Shown: positions 46,888 through 56,597 of the stretch, one piece after another
Position numbering within the stretch: the first letter of the stretch is position 1
How the letters are laid out: every line of letters begins with the position of its first letter
NCBI GenBank assembly: GCA_903871875.1
Contig: CAIQIR010000068.1
Span: 62,001-126,000, forward strand
From: an uncultured Schlesneria sp.
GTDB lineage: Bacteria; Planctomycetota; Planctomycetia; Planctomycetales; Planctomycetaceae
DNA length: 64,000 nt
Direction of reading: 5' to 3'
The notes under the pieces: model-generated
What the model was told of the DNA's origin: nothing
Databases searched by the model: none
The model's input: only the letters and a program-made list of their open reading frames with translations
Translations under genes and position numbers: made by a program

Positions 46888-48507
46888 ATGGCCAAAGAAT
46901 TTCATCCACCGTATCTCGGTCCCCGACACGCTCCCGCCGAACCAGAGTATGTGGAAACGTCCGTGTTCTCCCAAACAGCAGGTCCGTTGGGAACCAATGT
47001 CCCTCCGCGATTGATCTCCATGGATGCCTATCGTGGTTTCGTGATGATCTGCTTGGCAGCGAACGGATTTGGGCTGGCGAAGGCGGCGGGGAATTTCCCA
47101 GAATCCTCGCTGTGGCAAGCAATTGGTCAACAATTCGAACATGTTGAATGGGTGGGGTGTGCTTTCTGGGATTTGATTCAGCCGTCTTTCATGTTTCTGG
47201 TGGGGGTCGCGCTCCCATATTCGTATGCTCGCCGCGAGGCTGCTGGTGAATCTGCCGGAACCCTTTGGAAGCATGTGCTGTTTCGATCGTTGGTTCTGAT
47301 TCTGCTCGGACTTTTCCTTTCCTCCATTGGAAAGCCCACAACCAATTTCACATTTATGAATGTGCTGACGCAAATCGGTTTGGGATATCCTGTTTTGTTT
47401 TTGCTCAGAAACCGCCATTTCGCTATTCAGTTTCTTATCGGAGCCGCAATTCTGGGGGCCTATTGGGCATGGTTCGCTTTCACGCCGGCAGTCCCCATTG
47501 AAAATCTCAAAGAACACCACTTGCCGGAAAACTGGAAATTGCTGGAGGGGTTTGATGCGCATTGGCAGAAAAACGTGAATCCCGCTGCCGAAGTTGACCG
47601 ATGGCTGCTGAATCTTTTTCCGGCGCTGCCTGGTCCAGCAGCTGAAACACAACCCGAACCTGCTGCTGCAGCGCCGTCATTTGTAAAACCGACGACCGCC
47701 GAACCAGTCGCGACAGATCCAGCCATTGTGGAACCTGCAGCCGCAGACCCGATTGCAGCAGAACCAGCGACCACTGAACCAGCAACTTCGGACGCATCGA
47801 CAGTAGATCCCACTTCAGCAGATTCCACGGACGCACAGCCAGCGGCTGCCGAACCGACAATCGCTGAGCCGAAAGTCGCAGAACCGGTGATCGCGAAGCC
47901 TATTGACCCGGAACTACCGGGATTTTTTGAGCGCTGCATCAGTTACCTGCGACGATTGGTCACCCGGCCCGAGCCTTACATTTTCAATGGCGGCGGCTAC
48001 CAGACGCTGAATTTTGTTCCTTCATTGGTCACGATGCTGATCGGACTCATGGCTGGTGAATTCATCCGGGCAGCCAATTACACCCGCGTCAGGACATTCG
48101 GGATGCTGCTCGTAGCGGGATTGTTCCTGCTTGCAATCGGGTGGGGCTGGCAGACTTTGGGCGGATGCCCACTTGTCAAACGTATTTGGACCCCCAGTTG
48201 GACGTTGTTCAGCACCGGTTGGACGCTGATCATCCTGGCTGGATTTTATGGGATTATTGATTGCCTGGGGCTAAAGACCTGGTCGTCTATTTTAGTTGTT
48301 GCCGGAATGAACTCGATGGTGCTGTATCTGATGGGGCAATTGCTTCGAGGCTGGACGGCTGACATTTTGAAACGGCACGTGAACGAGAACCTGTTCCAGA
48401 TTTGCGGCATGGCCTACGCTCCAATTGTCGAAGCGAATCTCGTGCTGCTTTGTTTCTGGCTGTTCGTGTACTGGCTGTATCGGCAACGGATTTTCGTGCG
48501 AATTTGA
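46888..48507 (+). CDS. membrane acyltransferase-like protein (DUF5009/heparan-glucosaminide type) with low-complexity insert
   Basis: The 539-residue membrane protein opens with the family block RLISMDAYRGFVMICLAANG and WDLIQPSFMFLVGVALPYSYARR, as in DUF5009 and heparan-alpha-glucosaminide N-acetyltransferases. Hydrophobic helices cover residues ~50-215 and ~375-535. Between them, residues ~250-340 form a low-complexity run rich in Glu-Pro-Ala-Thr repeats (AEPxxxxP, bases ~47640-47910), not expected in the family. It may be a long exposed linker. Acetyl transfer to cell-wall or surface sugars is inferred. Start ATG 46888 has GAGG 8 bp upstream. Confidence 0.82.
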   Translation: MAKEFHPPYLGPRHAPAEPEYVETSVFSQTAGPLGTNVPPRLISMDAYRGFVMICLAANGFGLAKAAGNFPESSLWQAIGQQFEHVEWVGCAFWDLIQPSFMFLVGVALPYSYARREAAGESAGTLWKHVLFRSLVLILLGLFLSSIGKPTTNFTFMNVLTQIGLGYPVLFLLRNRHFAIQFLIGAAILGAYWAWFAFTPAVPIENLKEHHLPENWKLLEGFDAHWQKNVNPAAEVDRWLLNLFPALPGPAAETQPEPAAAAPSFVKPTTAEPVATDPAIVEPAAADPIAAEPATTEPATSDASTVDPTSADSTDAQPAAAEPTIAEPKVAEPVIAKPIDPELPGFFERCISYLRRLVTRPEPYIFNGGGYQTLNFVPSLVTMLIGLMAGEFIRAANYTRVRTFGMLLVAGLFLLAIGWGWQTLGGCPLVKRIWTPSWTLFSTGWTLIILAGFYGIIDCLGLKTWSSILVVAGMNSMVLYLMGQLLRGWTADILKRHVNENLFQICGMAYAPIVEANLVLLCFWLFVYWLYRQRIFVRI

Positions 48508-48659
48508 AGTCTTTGCCTGGAAGTCGTCGCATCGGCCGGCATTTGGTATCGTATCGGGGCTCGCGACAGCGCACGTTGCGGGCGGCGTTCCCGTGGCCGT
48601 CCCAGTACGCGAAGAACTCGCCTCAGTCCGACAACTGGAATTTTTCCCGGAATCTTTAA

Positions 48660-50450
48660 GTGGCATTGATCGTACAAAAGTTTGGTGGTTCCAGCGTCGC
48701 CGACGCGGGACGAATCATGTCGGCTGCGAAGCGGGCCGTGGACGCGAAACGGGCAGGCAATCAAGTTGTCATGGTGATTAGCGCTCGCGGAGACAAGACG
48801 GACGAACTGATCGACTTGGCCAAGCAAATCAGCGACGTCCCCCCCCCACGGGAAATGGACATGCTGCTTGCCACCGGCGAACAAGAATCGGTGGCACTTG
48901 TCGCGATGGCGGTGCAGGCACTGGGTGAGCCGGCCATCAGCCTGACGGGTTACCAGATCGGAATTTTGACGGATTCGACGTACACCAAAGCTCGGATTCG
49001 TGAGATCAAGACCGATCGTATGCGCCACGCGCTCAGCGAAGGAAAAATCGTTGTCGCAGCCGGTTTCCAGGGGATCGACGACGACTTCAATATCACGACC
49101 TTGGGACGTGGTGGCAGCGATACAACGGCCACCGCCTTGGCCGCGGTTCTCGAAGCCGACGTCTGCGAGATCTACACCGATGTCGAAGGAATCTTTACCA
49201 CCGATCCCAGATTGATCAAAGACGCTCGCAAGATGCATCGCATCGCCTATGACGAGATGCTAGAATTGACCAGTCTCGGCGGCGGAAAAATGCACTCCCG
49301 ATCAATCGAGTTCGCCAAAAAATACCGGGTGCTGCTGCAAGTTCGCCCCGCATACAGTGATGGGATCGGGACGCTGATCGCCCCGCTGCAAGACGAAAAC
49401 GTGCCGATGGTCACAGGGGTCGCCCTGGTGAAGAGCGAAGCCATCGTCAATCTGCGAAAGCTTCCCGATCGGCCCGGCGTTCTGGCGGCATTGTTCTCCA
49501 AGATGGCAGAACGCAAAATTCCGATCGACATGGTTATCCAGGACGTCGCGGAAGAGGGCATTGCCGAAGTCACGTTCACCGTTCCTGAAGAAGATTTGTC
49601 AGAGGCCTTGACTGCCGCCGAGCAGGCGATTCGCGCCCTGGGCGCGGGAGAAGTCCATCATGGCACGCATGTTGCTAAGGTCTCGGTGGTCGGTGCGGGA
49701 ATGCGAAAGCACACCGGCGTCGCTGCTCAGATGTTTAAATCGCTGTCCGATTCGGGCGTGAACATCCAGATGATTACCACCAGCGAAATCAAGATTTCGG
49801 TGCTTGTGGATCGAGACCAACGAGAACTGGCATTGCGTTGTGTCCATGAGGGGTTCGCCTTGCACCATGAAGTCGCGGCGCCTCCCGCTATTGGGTTCTC
49901 TCAGAGCGGCCCGGCCAAGCCGAAGGTTTCTCGTGATGAACTGGAACGTGATGTCGTCTCGCGGCTGGCGAGTATGGAAGATATCGTCGTCAGTGAGGTT
50001 CAGCTCGATACTCAGCAATCGCGCATTACCGTTCGCAACATTGCCGACCAGCCAGGCGTCGCCGCTGAGGTCTTTGCTGCCGTGGCCGAAGGCGGCGTGA
50101 TGGTCGATTTGATTGTTCAAAACATCGGCCATGGTCATCAGGCCGATATTTCGTTCACTGTTCCACGAGTCGATCTGGAGCATTGTTTGCTGCTGCTGCG
50201 AGAGCTAATCGAACGTTGGCCTGGTACTGATATCAGCTTCGATAAAGATATTGCGATGCTGTCCGTGATGGGCATCGGTCTGCGAAGTCACACCGGGGTG
50301 GGTGAAAAAATGTTTCGGGCTTTGGCGAATGCCGTGGTCAACGTGCAAATGGTCAACACCAGCGAAATTCGTATTAGCGCAATCGTGGCGCCGAAGGAGG
50401 CCACGAAAGCCCATCAGGCACTGCTCAGCACTTTTGGGCTGGAGAAATGA
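48660..50450 (+). CDS. lysC: aspartate kinase with doubled ACT regulatory module
   Basis: First step of lysine, threonine and methionine synthesis (aspartate to beta-aspartyl phosphate). Read from GTG 48660, it is 596 residues. The catalytic part (~1-245) has KFGGSSVAD near residue 7, VVAAGFQGI, TTLGRGGSDTTA and YTDVEGIFTTDPR. Two pairs of ACT domains follow (~260-420 and ~430-596), each with the effector motifs (GVAAQMFKSLSDSGVNIQMITTSE and GVGEKMFRALANAVVNVQMVNTSE; key block NIQMITTSE). Usual monofunctional enzymes have one pair and ~400-450 residues. The doubling suggests binding of two feedback effectors or sites. Confidence 0.94.
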   Translation: MALIVQKFGGSSVADAGRIMSAAKRAVDAKRAGNQVVMVISARGDKTDELIDLAKQISDVPPPREMDMLLATGEQESVALVAMAVQALGEPAISLTGYQIGILTDSTYTKARIREIKTDRMRHALSEGKIVVAAGFQGIDDDFNITTLGRGGSDTTATALAAVLEADVCEIYTDVEGIFTTDPRLIKDARKMHRIAYDEMLELTSLGGGKMHSRSIEFAKKYRVLLQVRPAYSDGIGTLIAPLQDENVPMVTGVALVKSEAIVNLRKLPDRPGVLAALFSKMAERKIPIDMVIQDVAEEGIAEVTFTVPEEDLSEALTAAEQAIRALGAGEVHHGTHVAKVSVVGAGMRKHTGVAAQMFKSLSDSGVNIQMITTSEIKISVLVDRDQRELALRCVHEGFALHHEVAAPPAIGFSQSGPAKPKVSRDELERDVVSRLASMEDIVVSEVQLDTQQSRITVRNIADQPGVAAEVFAAVAEGGVMVDLIVQNIGHGHQADISFTVPRVDLEHCLLLLRELIERWPGTDISFDKDIAMLSVMGIGLRSHTGVGEKMFRALANAVVNVQMVNTSEIRISAIVAPKEATKAHQALLSTFGLEK

Positions 50451-50712
50451 GTCATTGCGGGGGCCTCTACTCAACCCGTAGAATCATCGCGGCCTATCCA
50501 GACTGACAATCGTTGTGTAATGGGTTCGAATCGCTGGGCATTAACTTCTTCATGCGCCATCTGGCCGTGAACGAGGGTGCATGATAGCTGTTCACCGTAG
50601 CGGACGACCGGGGTGGTTGGCGTTTTGACGGTGGGATTCCTCGCGAGCCGAGTCTGTCACACCCAGGGACGGCCAATGTATTGATCGGCGAATTTCGTTT
50701 TTCGGATTTGGC

Positions 50713-51798
50713 ATGTCTCGTGACTCGGTTCATCAGCCTTCGATCTCTCCTTCGCCGTTAACGCGGCGCTGGTTAGCCGGACTCGTCGGATTTGTCTTGT
50801 TTCCGACGCTATTTCTGTTCGTCGACGAAACGGAATTTGTGATCGTCGAGCGATTCGGGCGAATTACGGCCGTGTACGATCAAGCGTCACAGCGCGGGCT
50901 GCATGTCAAACTTCCTTGGCCGCTTGAGACGGTTCGCCGGTTTGATCGGCGTTTGCAACTTCTTTCCCCAGCTGGGCGTGAAGCCTTTACGCGGGACAGA
51001 AAAAATGTGACGGTCGAAGCCTATCTCTGCTGGAAAATCGCCGATGGTCAATCGACAACGCTGCTGGATCGCCCTGTCGTTCGGTTCTTTCAAGGGCTGG
51101 GAAACATCGATGTGGCAGAGGCTCGGTTGGGAAGTCGCCTGCAGTCGATTTTGACCGAGCAGATTGGTCGCACTGAATTATCGGAGCTGCTAAACGCCGC
51201 TCATTCTGACGCTGGACCGCAGGAAGGCCAAAGCCCGCTGGAAAAAGTGTCAGACGCGATTCGTCGGGAAGTCGAACAACGTCCCGACGAGACGGCATCA
51301 CTCAAGGATCGATTGGGAATCGAAATCGTGGACGTTCGTGTTCGCCGTCTCAATCTTCCCGCCGGAAATATGCAAGCAGTCTTCGAACGCATGCGTAGCG
51401 AGCGACAAAAAATTGCCGAACGTTATCGCAGCGCGGGGTTGGCCGAAAACAGGATGATTCGCAGCCATGCGGACCGTCAATCTGGTGAGCTGTTAGCCAA
51501 GGCGAATGCCGATGCGGAACGGATCCGAGGCGAAGGAGAAGCTGCCGCGATTCACATTCTGAACGAAGCTCATTCCAAAGATCCCGACTTCGCGGAACTG
51601 TTGCAGACACTCGAAGCCTACAAGCAAATCCTTAACGAGCGAACCACTCTGGTGTTGTCGGGTTCGAACAGCTTGCTGAAGCTGCTAATGCGTGGCGTCC
51701 CAGTCGAAGCCGGCACTCGGGCGGTTCCCAGCATTCCCGACGCCGAGCATCCTTCCAACCAGCAAAACAGCTCGGCGAACGCGAAGAGCGAGAAGTGA
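50713..51798 (+). CDS. SPFH/band 7 membrane protein, HflK-like
   Basis: The 361-residue protein has one N-terminal transmembrane segment (residues ~17-36, LAGLVGFVLFPTLFLFV) followed by an SPFH domain (ETEFVIVERFGRITAV, GLHVKLPWPLETVRRFDRR). The second half is a charged coiled-coil with EGEAAAIHILNEAHSKDPDF, the hallmark of HflK/HflC. In proteobacteria HflKC surrounds FtsH and controls its proteolysis. The HflC-like gene follows within 4 bp, suggesting a hetero-oligomer. ftsH is not in the window. Confidence 0.85.
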   Translation: MSRDSVHQPSISPSPLTRRWLAGLVGFVLFPTLFLFVDETEFVIVERFGRITAVYDQASQRGLHVKLPWPLETVRRFDRRLQLLSPAGREAFTRDRKNVTVEAYLCWKIADGQSTTLLDRPVVRFFQGLGNIDVAEARLGSRLQSILTEQIGRTELSELLNAAHSDAGPQEGQSPLEKVSDAIRREVEQRPDETASLKDRLGIEIVDVRVRRLNLPAGNMQAVFERMRSERQKIAERYRSAGLAENRMIRSHADRQSGELLAKANADAERIRGEGEAAAIHILNEAHSKDPDFAELLQTLEAYKQILNERTTLVLSGSNSLLKLLMRGVPVEAGTRAVPSIPDAEHPSNQQNSSANAKSEK

Positions 51799-51802
51799 TA
51801 TC

Positions 51803-52768
51803 GTGAGGGACGAACTACATGCCAGCCGAAACCATCTGCCACGCCGATTTTGGCTGGTTGCTGTGGTCCTCGCATTTCTCGCCTCCGGTTTCTTCATCGT
51901 CCCGGCCAACGAAAAGGTGCTTATACGGAGGTTCGGAAGAGCCGTATTGCCTCTTCGTTCCAGCGGATTGAATTACGATTTACCTTGGCCGTTCAGTCGG
52001 GTGGATCGAGTTAACTTCAACGAAGTGCGTACGTTGTCTCTGGGCGACATTGAGGCCGATCCAAACTTCTTGAAGTCAACTTCCATGGCGCGACCGAACG
52101 CTTATCTTACCGGAGACAAAAATCTGTTGTTGTTGCGGTTGACGGTGCAATATCGAGTTTCGGAAGAACATGTTACCGACTGGTTCTATCGTTCTCGTTC
52201 ACCTATTGAACGACTGCAGTTATTGGTGGAAACCACCGTGGCGGATCTCGTCTCACGTAGCGGAGTCGACTTTGTTCACGCACAAGGGCTGGCCGAGCTG
52301 AATAATCGTCTGTTGCACGAGATTCGCCTTCAAGCGACCGCGCTACAACTGGGCTGCGAAGTGGAGCAAGCCACGGTCGATCGAGCGGATCCTCCTGCAC
52401 GCGTGAAGGCCGAATTCATCAATGTATCGAACGCGCGTGCCGATATGGCGCGATCCGTTCACGAAGCTCGAAGTTATGCCGAGCAGAGTCTGGCGGAATC
52501 GCAGGCGGATGCCCGGCGGATCACCGACCTCGCCGAACGTGAACGTCACGCGAGTGCGTCCGCAGCAAAAGGCTCAGCCGATCGGTTTGAGAAGCTGGTC
52601 TCGCAAATCCAATCGGATGCGGTGCAAAGCGGACGAGCGTACGCCAAATCAAGGCAGCTTGTGATGAACCGCCTGATGCTTGAAACATTTCGAGAAGTGC
52701 TGGAAAAATCGAAACTGAAAATTGTGTTGGATGGTGAACGGCCGTTTGACCTGACGTTCCCCAAGTGA
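51803..52768 (+). CDS. SPFH/band 7 membrane protein, HflC-like
   Basis: GTG 51803, 4 bp after the upstream gene's stop with GAGAAG nearby, gives 321 residues. The N-terminus has a membrane segment (residues ~14-32, FWLVAVVLAFLASGFFIV) and the SPFH entry VPANEKVLIRRFGRAVLP, GLNYDLPWPFSRVDRVNFNEVRT. The second half is a long helical, Ala/Arg/Glu-rich coiled coil. Together with the upstream HflK-like protein it should form an SPFH cage at the inner membrane. Sequence divergence from HflC is considerable, so the name is by position and fold. Confidence 0.82.
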   Translation: MRDELHASRNHLPRRFWLVAVVLAFLASGFFIVPANEKVLIRRFGRAVLPLRSSGLNYDLPWPFSRVDRVNFNEVRTLSLGDIEADPNFLKSTSMARPNAYLTGDKNLLLLRLTVQYRVSEEHVTDWFYRSRSPIERLQLLVETTVADLVSRSGVDFVHAQGLAELNNRLLHEIRLQATALQLGCEVEQATVDRADPPARVKAEFINVSNARADMARSVHEARSYAEQSLAESQADARRITDLAERERHASASAAKGSADRFEKLVSQIQSDAVQSGRAYAKSRQLVMNRLMLETFREVLEKSKLKIVLDGERPFDLTFPK

Positions 52769-52806
52769 AATGGGCTCTCAGTGAATTAATCTCATTTGGA
52801 ACAATC

Positions 52807-54480
52807 ATGGTTCGATCTCTACTGCTCGTGGCGATGATTTGCGGACTGACGGGAAATGGATTGCTCGCAGACGATCCCGTGGATCTGGGAGGTGTCACTC
52901 AGACTCATGAGATGATCCTAATGCGAGATGGTGTCCGTATTTCGGCTTACGTTTTCAAGCCGCCGGGTGCAGGTCCCTGGCCGGTTCTGCTGCAGCAACG
53001 ATATGCCGCGGGCAACAATCCAGGAACTCAACAATCTTTCGCTCATATGGCCAAAACGTATGGCTACGTGATGGTGATGGCCAATTTTCGAGGCTCGCAG
53101 TTGTCCGAAGGAGAATGGCGCGGCTATCGGTCGCTGGGATGGGGCGAGCGAAAAGACGGTTACGATCTGGTCGAATGGTTGGGAACCCAATCGTGGTCGA
53201 CAGGAAAGGTCGGAACTTATGGGAGTTCGCAGGCGGGATACGCCCAGAACTTTTTGGCTGTCACTCAGCCGCCGCATCTGGTCGCGCAGTATATGATCGA
53301 TACTGGATTGAGCCTATTTCATGAAGGCTACCGAATCGGCGGTACGACGCGGCCGGAGCGGTTCAAATCGCTCGACAAATCGGCACGCGTCCCCGAACAC
53401 AATCGCCAATTGATTGCCGAATGGTTCACCCATCCCACTTATGACAGTTACTGGGCCGACGAAGATTGTACTCGATTTTTCGACAAGATGAACGTTCCCT
53501 GCTTCACCGTAGGAAGCTGGTACGACTTCATGTGCGTCGGTTCCGTCGACAGTTTCATTGGGCGACAGCATCGGGGTGGTCCGAATTCGTGTGGAAACCA
53601 GCAATTGCTGATCGGTCCTTGGGTTCACAGCGGTTTCAAAGAAACCAATGTCTCTGGCGAACTGACGTATCCCGAAAATGCCAAGTTTGCGATGGATGCC
53701 CATATGTTTCGCTGGTTTGATCATCATTTGAAGGGGATCGACAACGGAGTCACAAAAGAGCCCACCGTCCGTTATTACGTGATGGGGCCGATCGGTGAAG
53801 CTGAGGCGCCGGGGAACGAATGGCGGACTGCGGCGGACTGGCCGATCAAGGCGACCGCCACGGACTATTTTCCCCATGCCGACGGAACATTACAGGCCGC
53901 CCCTTCCGCGTCCATTGACGCTGCCGTGACTTGGCAGGCTGACCCACGTCATCCGGCTCCAATTCCGACGATCGCTTTTCCCGGTGCCAAGGATGCTCGC
54001 GAATTTGAACAGCATCCGGAAGTGCGCACGTTTACGACCGATGTCCTGGCTGAACCTGTCGAATGGACAGGAAAAGTGCAGGCTGAATTGCTGGTTTCAT
54101 CGGATGCAAAAGACACTGACTTCATCGTACGAATCAGCGATGTCTATCCCGACGGGCGATCGATCCTCATCATGGATTACATCCGCCGTGCGCGTTATCG
54201 GGAGGGTTACGAACGTGAGGTCTTACTCAAGCCGGACGAAGTCACAAAAGTTGCGTTCGATGTGGGCTGGTTAAGTCAGATCTTTAACAAGGGTCATCGG
54301 ATTCGTATGACTGTCGCAAGCACGGGCGCTCCTTTTTACGAGCCCAATCCCAACACTGGAGATCCTCTGACGTTCGAGATTCCGGAAAACGCTGTGGTGG
54401 CGAAAAACACGCTGCAGGTCAATCAACGACATCGATCGCGAATCATTGCACCCAGAAACTTTGCGATTCCGAATCGGTAG
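52807..54480 (+). CDS. exported CocE/NonD family hydrolase (X-Pro dipeptidyl-peptidase-like)
   Basis: ATG 52807 gives a signal peptide (MVRSLLLVAMICGLTGN, cleaved near LLADD) and 557 residues; an overlapping GTG 52765 lacks a binding site. The alpha/beta hydrolase core has nucleophile Ser in YGSSQAGY (near 140), Asp in GSWYDF (near 239) and His in GPWVHSG (near 273), the CocE triad. The C-terminal beta-jelly-roll domain has DTDFIVRISDVYPDGRS and GHRIRMTVASTGAPF. Family members cleave amides or esters, including glutaryl and peptide bonds. The substrate is unknown; the signal suggests periplasmic action. Confidence 0.9.
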   Translation: MVRSLLLVAMICGLTGNGLLADDPVDLGGVTQTHEMILMRDGVRISAYVFKPPGAGPWPVLLQQRYAAGNNPGTQQSFAHMAKTYGYVMVMANFRGSQLSEGEWRGYRSLGWGERKDGYDLVEWLGTQSWSTGKVGTYGSSQAGYAQNFLAVTQPPHLVAQYMIDTGLSLFHEGYRIGGTTRPERFKSLDKSARVPEHNRQLIAEWFTHPTYDSYWADEDCTRFFDKMNVPCFTVGSWYDFMCVGSVDSFIGRQHRGGPNSCGNQQLLIGPWVHSGFKETNVSGELTYPENAKFAMDAHMFRWFDHHLKGIDNGVTKEPTVRYYVMGPIGEAEAPGNEWRTAADWPIKATATDYFPHADGTLQAAPSASIDAAVTWQADPRHPAPIPTIAFPGAKDAREFEQHPEVRTFTTDVLAEPVEWTGKVQAELLVSSDAKDTDFIVRISDVYPDGRSILIMDYIRRARYREGYEREVLLKPDEVTKVAFDVGWLSQIFNKGHRIRMTVASTGAPFYEPNPNTGDPLTFEIPENAVVAKNTLQVNQRHRSRIIAPRNFAIPNR

Positions 54481-54622
54481 AAATGTGATTGAATCGCCGC
54501 ACCAGCGCTTTCCTAGTGAATCCAAACCTCCATACTCCTGCATACGCGAGAAATCGTCGTGTTCACAGGCGTTATTGGCGAGCCCGTGTGCTGGGACCGA
54601 ACTCCAGTTTCGTCCCAGCGAG

Positions 54623-56527
54623 CTACGAACCATTCTTTGCTTGACCCGTGACGTTCTTCCTCGTGGCGCGTTCCCGCTCGCGCCGTTCAAGAGCGTCCAG
54701 CGTTGGTTGAGGAATCGCCGCAATCAGTTTGCGGGTGTATTCATTTTGCGGGTTCGAATAAATCGCGTCCGAGGGGCCGTATTCGACGATCTTTCCCGCA
54801 TTCATCACGGCCATCATGTCGGACATGAATTTAACAACGCTCAGGTCGTGACTGATGAAGATATACGTTAATCCACGTCGCTCTTGCAGATCCTTCAGAA
54901 GATTCAAGACCTGTGCCTGTACCGAGACGTCCAATGCGGAAACCGATTCGTCGCAGATCAGGAAATCGGGTTCCACCGCCAGTGAACGAGCGATACAAAG
55001 TCGCTGACGCTGGCCTCCCGAAAACTCATGCGGATACCGACGAAGGTGTTCGGCGATCATGCCAACCTCTTCAAGTAGTCGAGCCGCTCGATCGCGCCGA
55101 TCTTGTCCGCTGTTTCCGATCCGATGAACACTCATCGCTTCCGTGAGCATTGCTTCAACGGTCATTCTCGGATTCAACGAGCTGTAAGGGTCTTGAAAGA
55201 CGATCTGCATTCGGCGTCGTTCCCGACGAAGTTGGGTACCTCGAAGGTTCGACCAATTCGTGCCATCGAATTTGACCGTGCCCTCCGTGATGGGAATCAG
55301 CCGGAGGATGGCCCGACCGCTTGTCGTCTTCCCACACCCCGACTCGCCCACCAAGCCTAGGGTTTGCCCTTTGTAGACATCGAAACTGATGCCATCGACG
55401 GCCTTGTTGTAGCCCACAACTTGCTGTAAGAGTCCTTGTTTGATTGGGTAATAGACCTTCAGGTTCTCGACTCGTAACAATGGGCTCTCGCCATCCGCAA
55501 CGTGAGTCGCGTCTACGGCAGATGACTGTTTTGCAATTTGTTCTGGTTTGGTCGGTGTTACGCCGAGCTGCTCAAGCACTCCGGCCGGATGAAGCAGGCG
55601 GCCCCGACCACGGCCTTCGATCTGTGACAGCTTGTCGGCGCTCAGAGCTTTCTCGGTAATGATCAATCGACCATCCGAATCGGTTGTCGAGTCCATGTAA
55701 TCCGATACGGTGGGAAGTCGACGACGCGTTGTGTCCAGCCTCGGGCGACAAGCGAGCAGGCCCTTCGTGTAAGGATGCTGCGGTCGTGTAAAAATGTTCT
55801 TGGACGTGTCGTATTCGACCAGTTTACCGCGATACATCACGGCCACGTCGTCGGCGATCTCGGCGATCACACCCAGATCATGAGTGATGAACAGAATTGC
55901 CATTCCGCGTTCGTCTCGCAGTTTGCGGATCAGCGCGAGGATCTGCGCCTGAATCGTGACGTCGAGGGCCGTCGTGGGTTCATCGGCAATCAACAGTTTG
56001 GGATTGCAGGCGAGTGCCATCGCAATCATGACTCGCTGCTTCTGGCCCCCTGACATTTCGTGCGGGTATTTCTGCAGCGACATTTGGGGATTCGGGATCC
56101 CGACTTCCTCGAACAGTTTTTGCGTTCGATTCATCGCTTCGGGGCGAGAAACGTTTTCATGCAACAAAATCGCCTCGGCCACTTGCGCACCGACACGGTA
56201 GACTGGGTTCAGCGAGGTTCCCGGCTCTTGAAAGATCATGCTCAGGTCTTTGCCCCGCAAGTGCCGCATTTCCGCTCGTGGCAGCTTCACTAGATCTTTT
56301 CCCAGGAAGGCAATGCGGCCGCCTTCGATTTTGGCCCCGACATCGGGCAACAATCGCATGATGGTCAGTGACGTAACCGATTTTCCCGATCCCGATTCGC
56401 CCACCAATCCCAATGTCTCGCCCTGGCGAATCTGGACGGTTAAATCATCGACCGCTTTGACAACGCCACCATCCGAGTGGAAATACGTCTTGAGGCCAGA
56501 GATTTCGAGCAATGCCGCCTCAGTCAT
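54623..56527 (-). CDS. fused oligopeptide/dipeptide ABC transporter ATPases (DppD-DppF type)
   Basis: ATG 56527 with GGAGAG 7 bp upstream gives 634 residues. Two complete ATPase modules are joined. Module 1 (~1-330) has Walker A VGESGSGKS, signature MSGGQKQR and Walker B LLIADEPTTALD. Module 2 (~370-610) has VGESGCGKTT, FSGGQRQR and FLICDESVSALD. Both have the oligopeptide-transporter C-terminal extension (RPQHPYTKGLL, NPQNEYTRKLI). Fusion of the two subunits into one chain occurs in GsiA/YejF-type systems. No permease or binding-protein gene is adjacent, so the partners lie elsewhere. Confidence 0.92.
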   Translation of the reverse strand: MTEAALLEISGLKTYFHSDGGVVKAVDDLTVQIRQGETLGLVGESGSGKSVTSLTIMRLLPDVGAKIEGGRIAFLGKDLVKLPRAEMRHLRGKDLSMIFQEPGTSLNPVYRVGAQVAEAILLHENVSRPEAMNRTQKLFEEVGIPNPQMSLQKYPHEMSGGQKQRVMIAMALACNPKLLIADEPTTALDVTIQAQILALIRKLRDERGMAILFITHDLGVIAEIADDVAVMYRGKLVEYDTSKNIFTRPQHPYTKGLLACRPRLDTTRRRLPTVSDYMDSTTDSDGRLIITEKALSADKLSQIEGRGRGRLLHPAGVLEQLGVTPTKPEQIAKQSSAVDATHVADGESPLLRVENLKVYYPIKQGLLQQVVGYNKAVDGISFDVYKGQTLGLVGESGCGKTTSGRAILRLIPITEGTVKFDGTNWSNLRGTQLRRERRRMQIVFQDPYSSLNPRMTVEAMLTEAMSVHRIGNSGQDRRDRAARLLEEVGMIAEHLRRYPHEFSGGQRQRLCIARSLAVEPDFLICDESVSALDVSVQAQVLNLLKDLQERRGLTYIFISHDLSVVKFMSDMMAVMNAGKIVEYGPSDAIYSNPQNEYTRKLIAAIPQPTLDALERRERERATRKNVTGQAKNGS

Positions 56528-56597
56528 ACCGTGACTCTCCAACGCAAGCAAAAACACTCAATGGCCCGGAATCAACGGTCGCCGCCAATCAGGGGGA

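Noticed and set aside
47460-47939. Reverse-strand ORF made of GSAxxG repeats
   Set aside because: Antisense reading of the Pro/Ala/Glu/Thr low-complexity insert; composition is an artefact.
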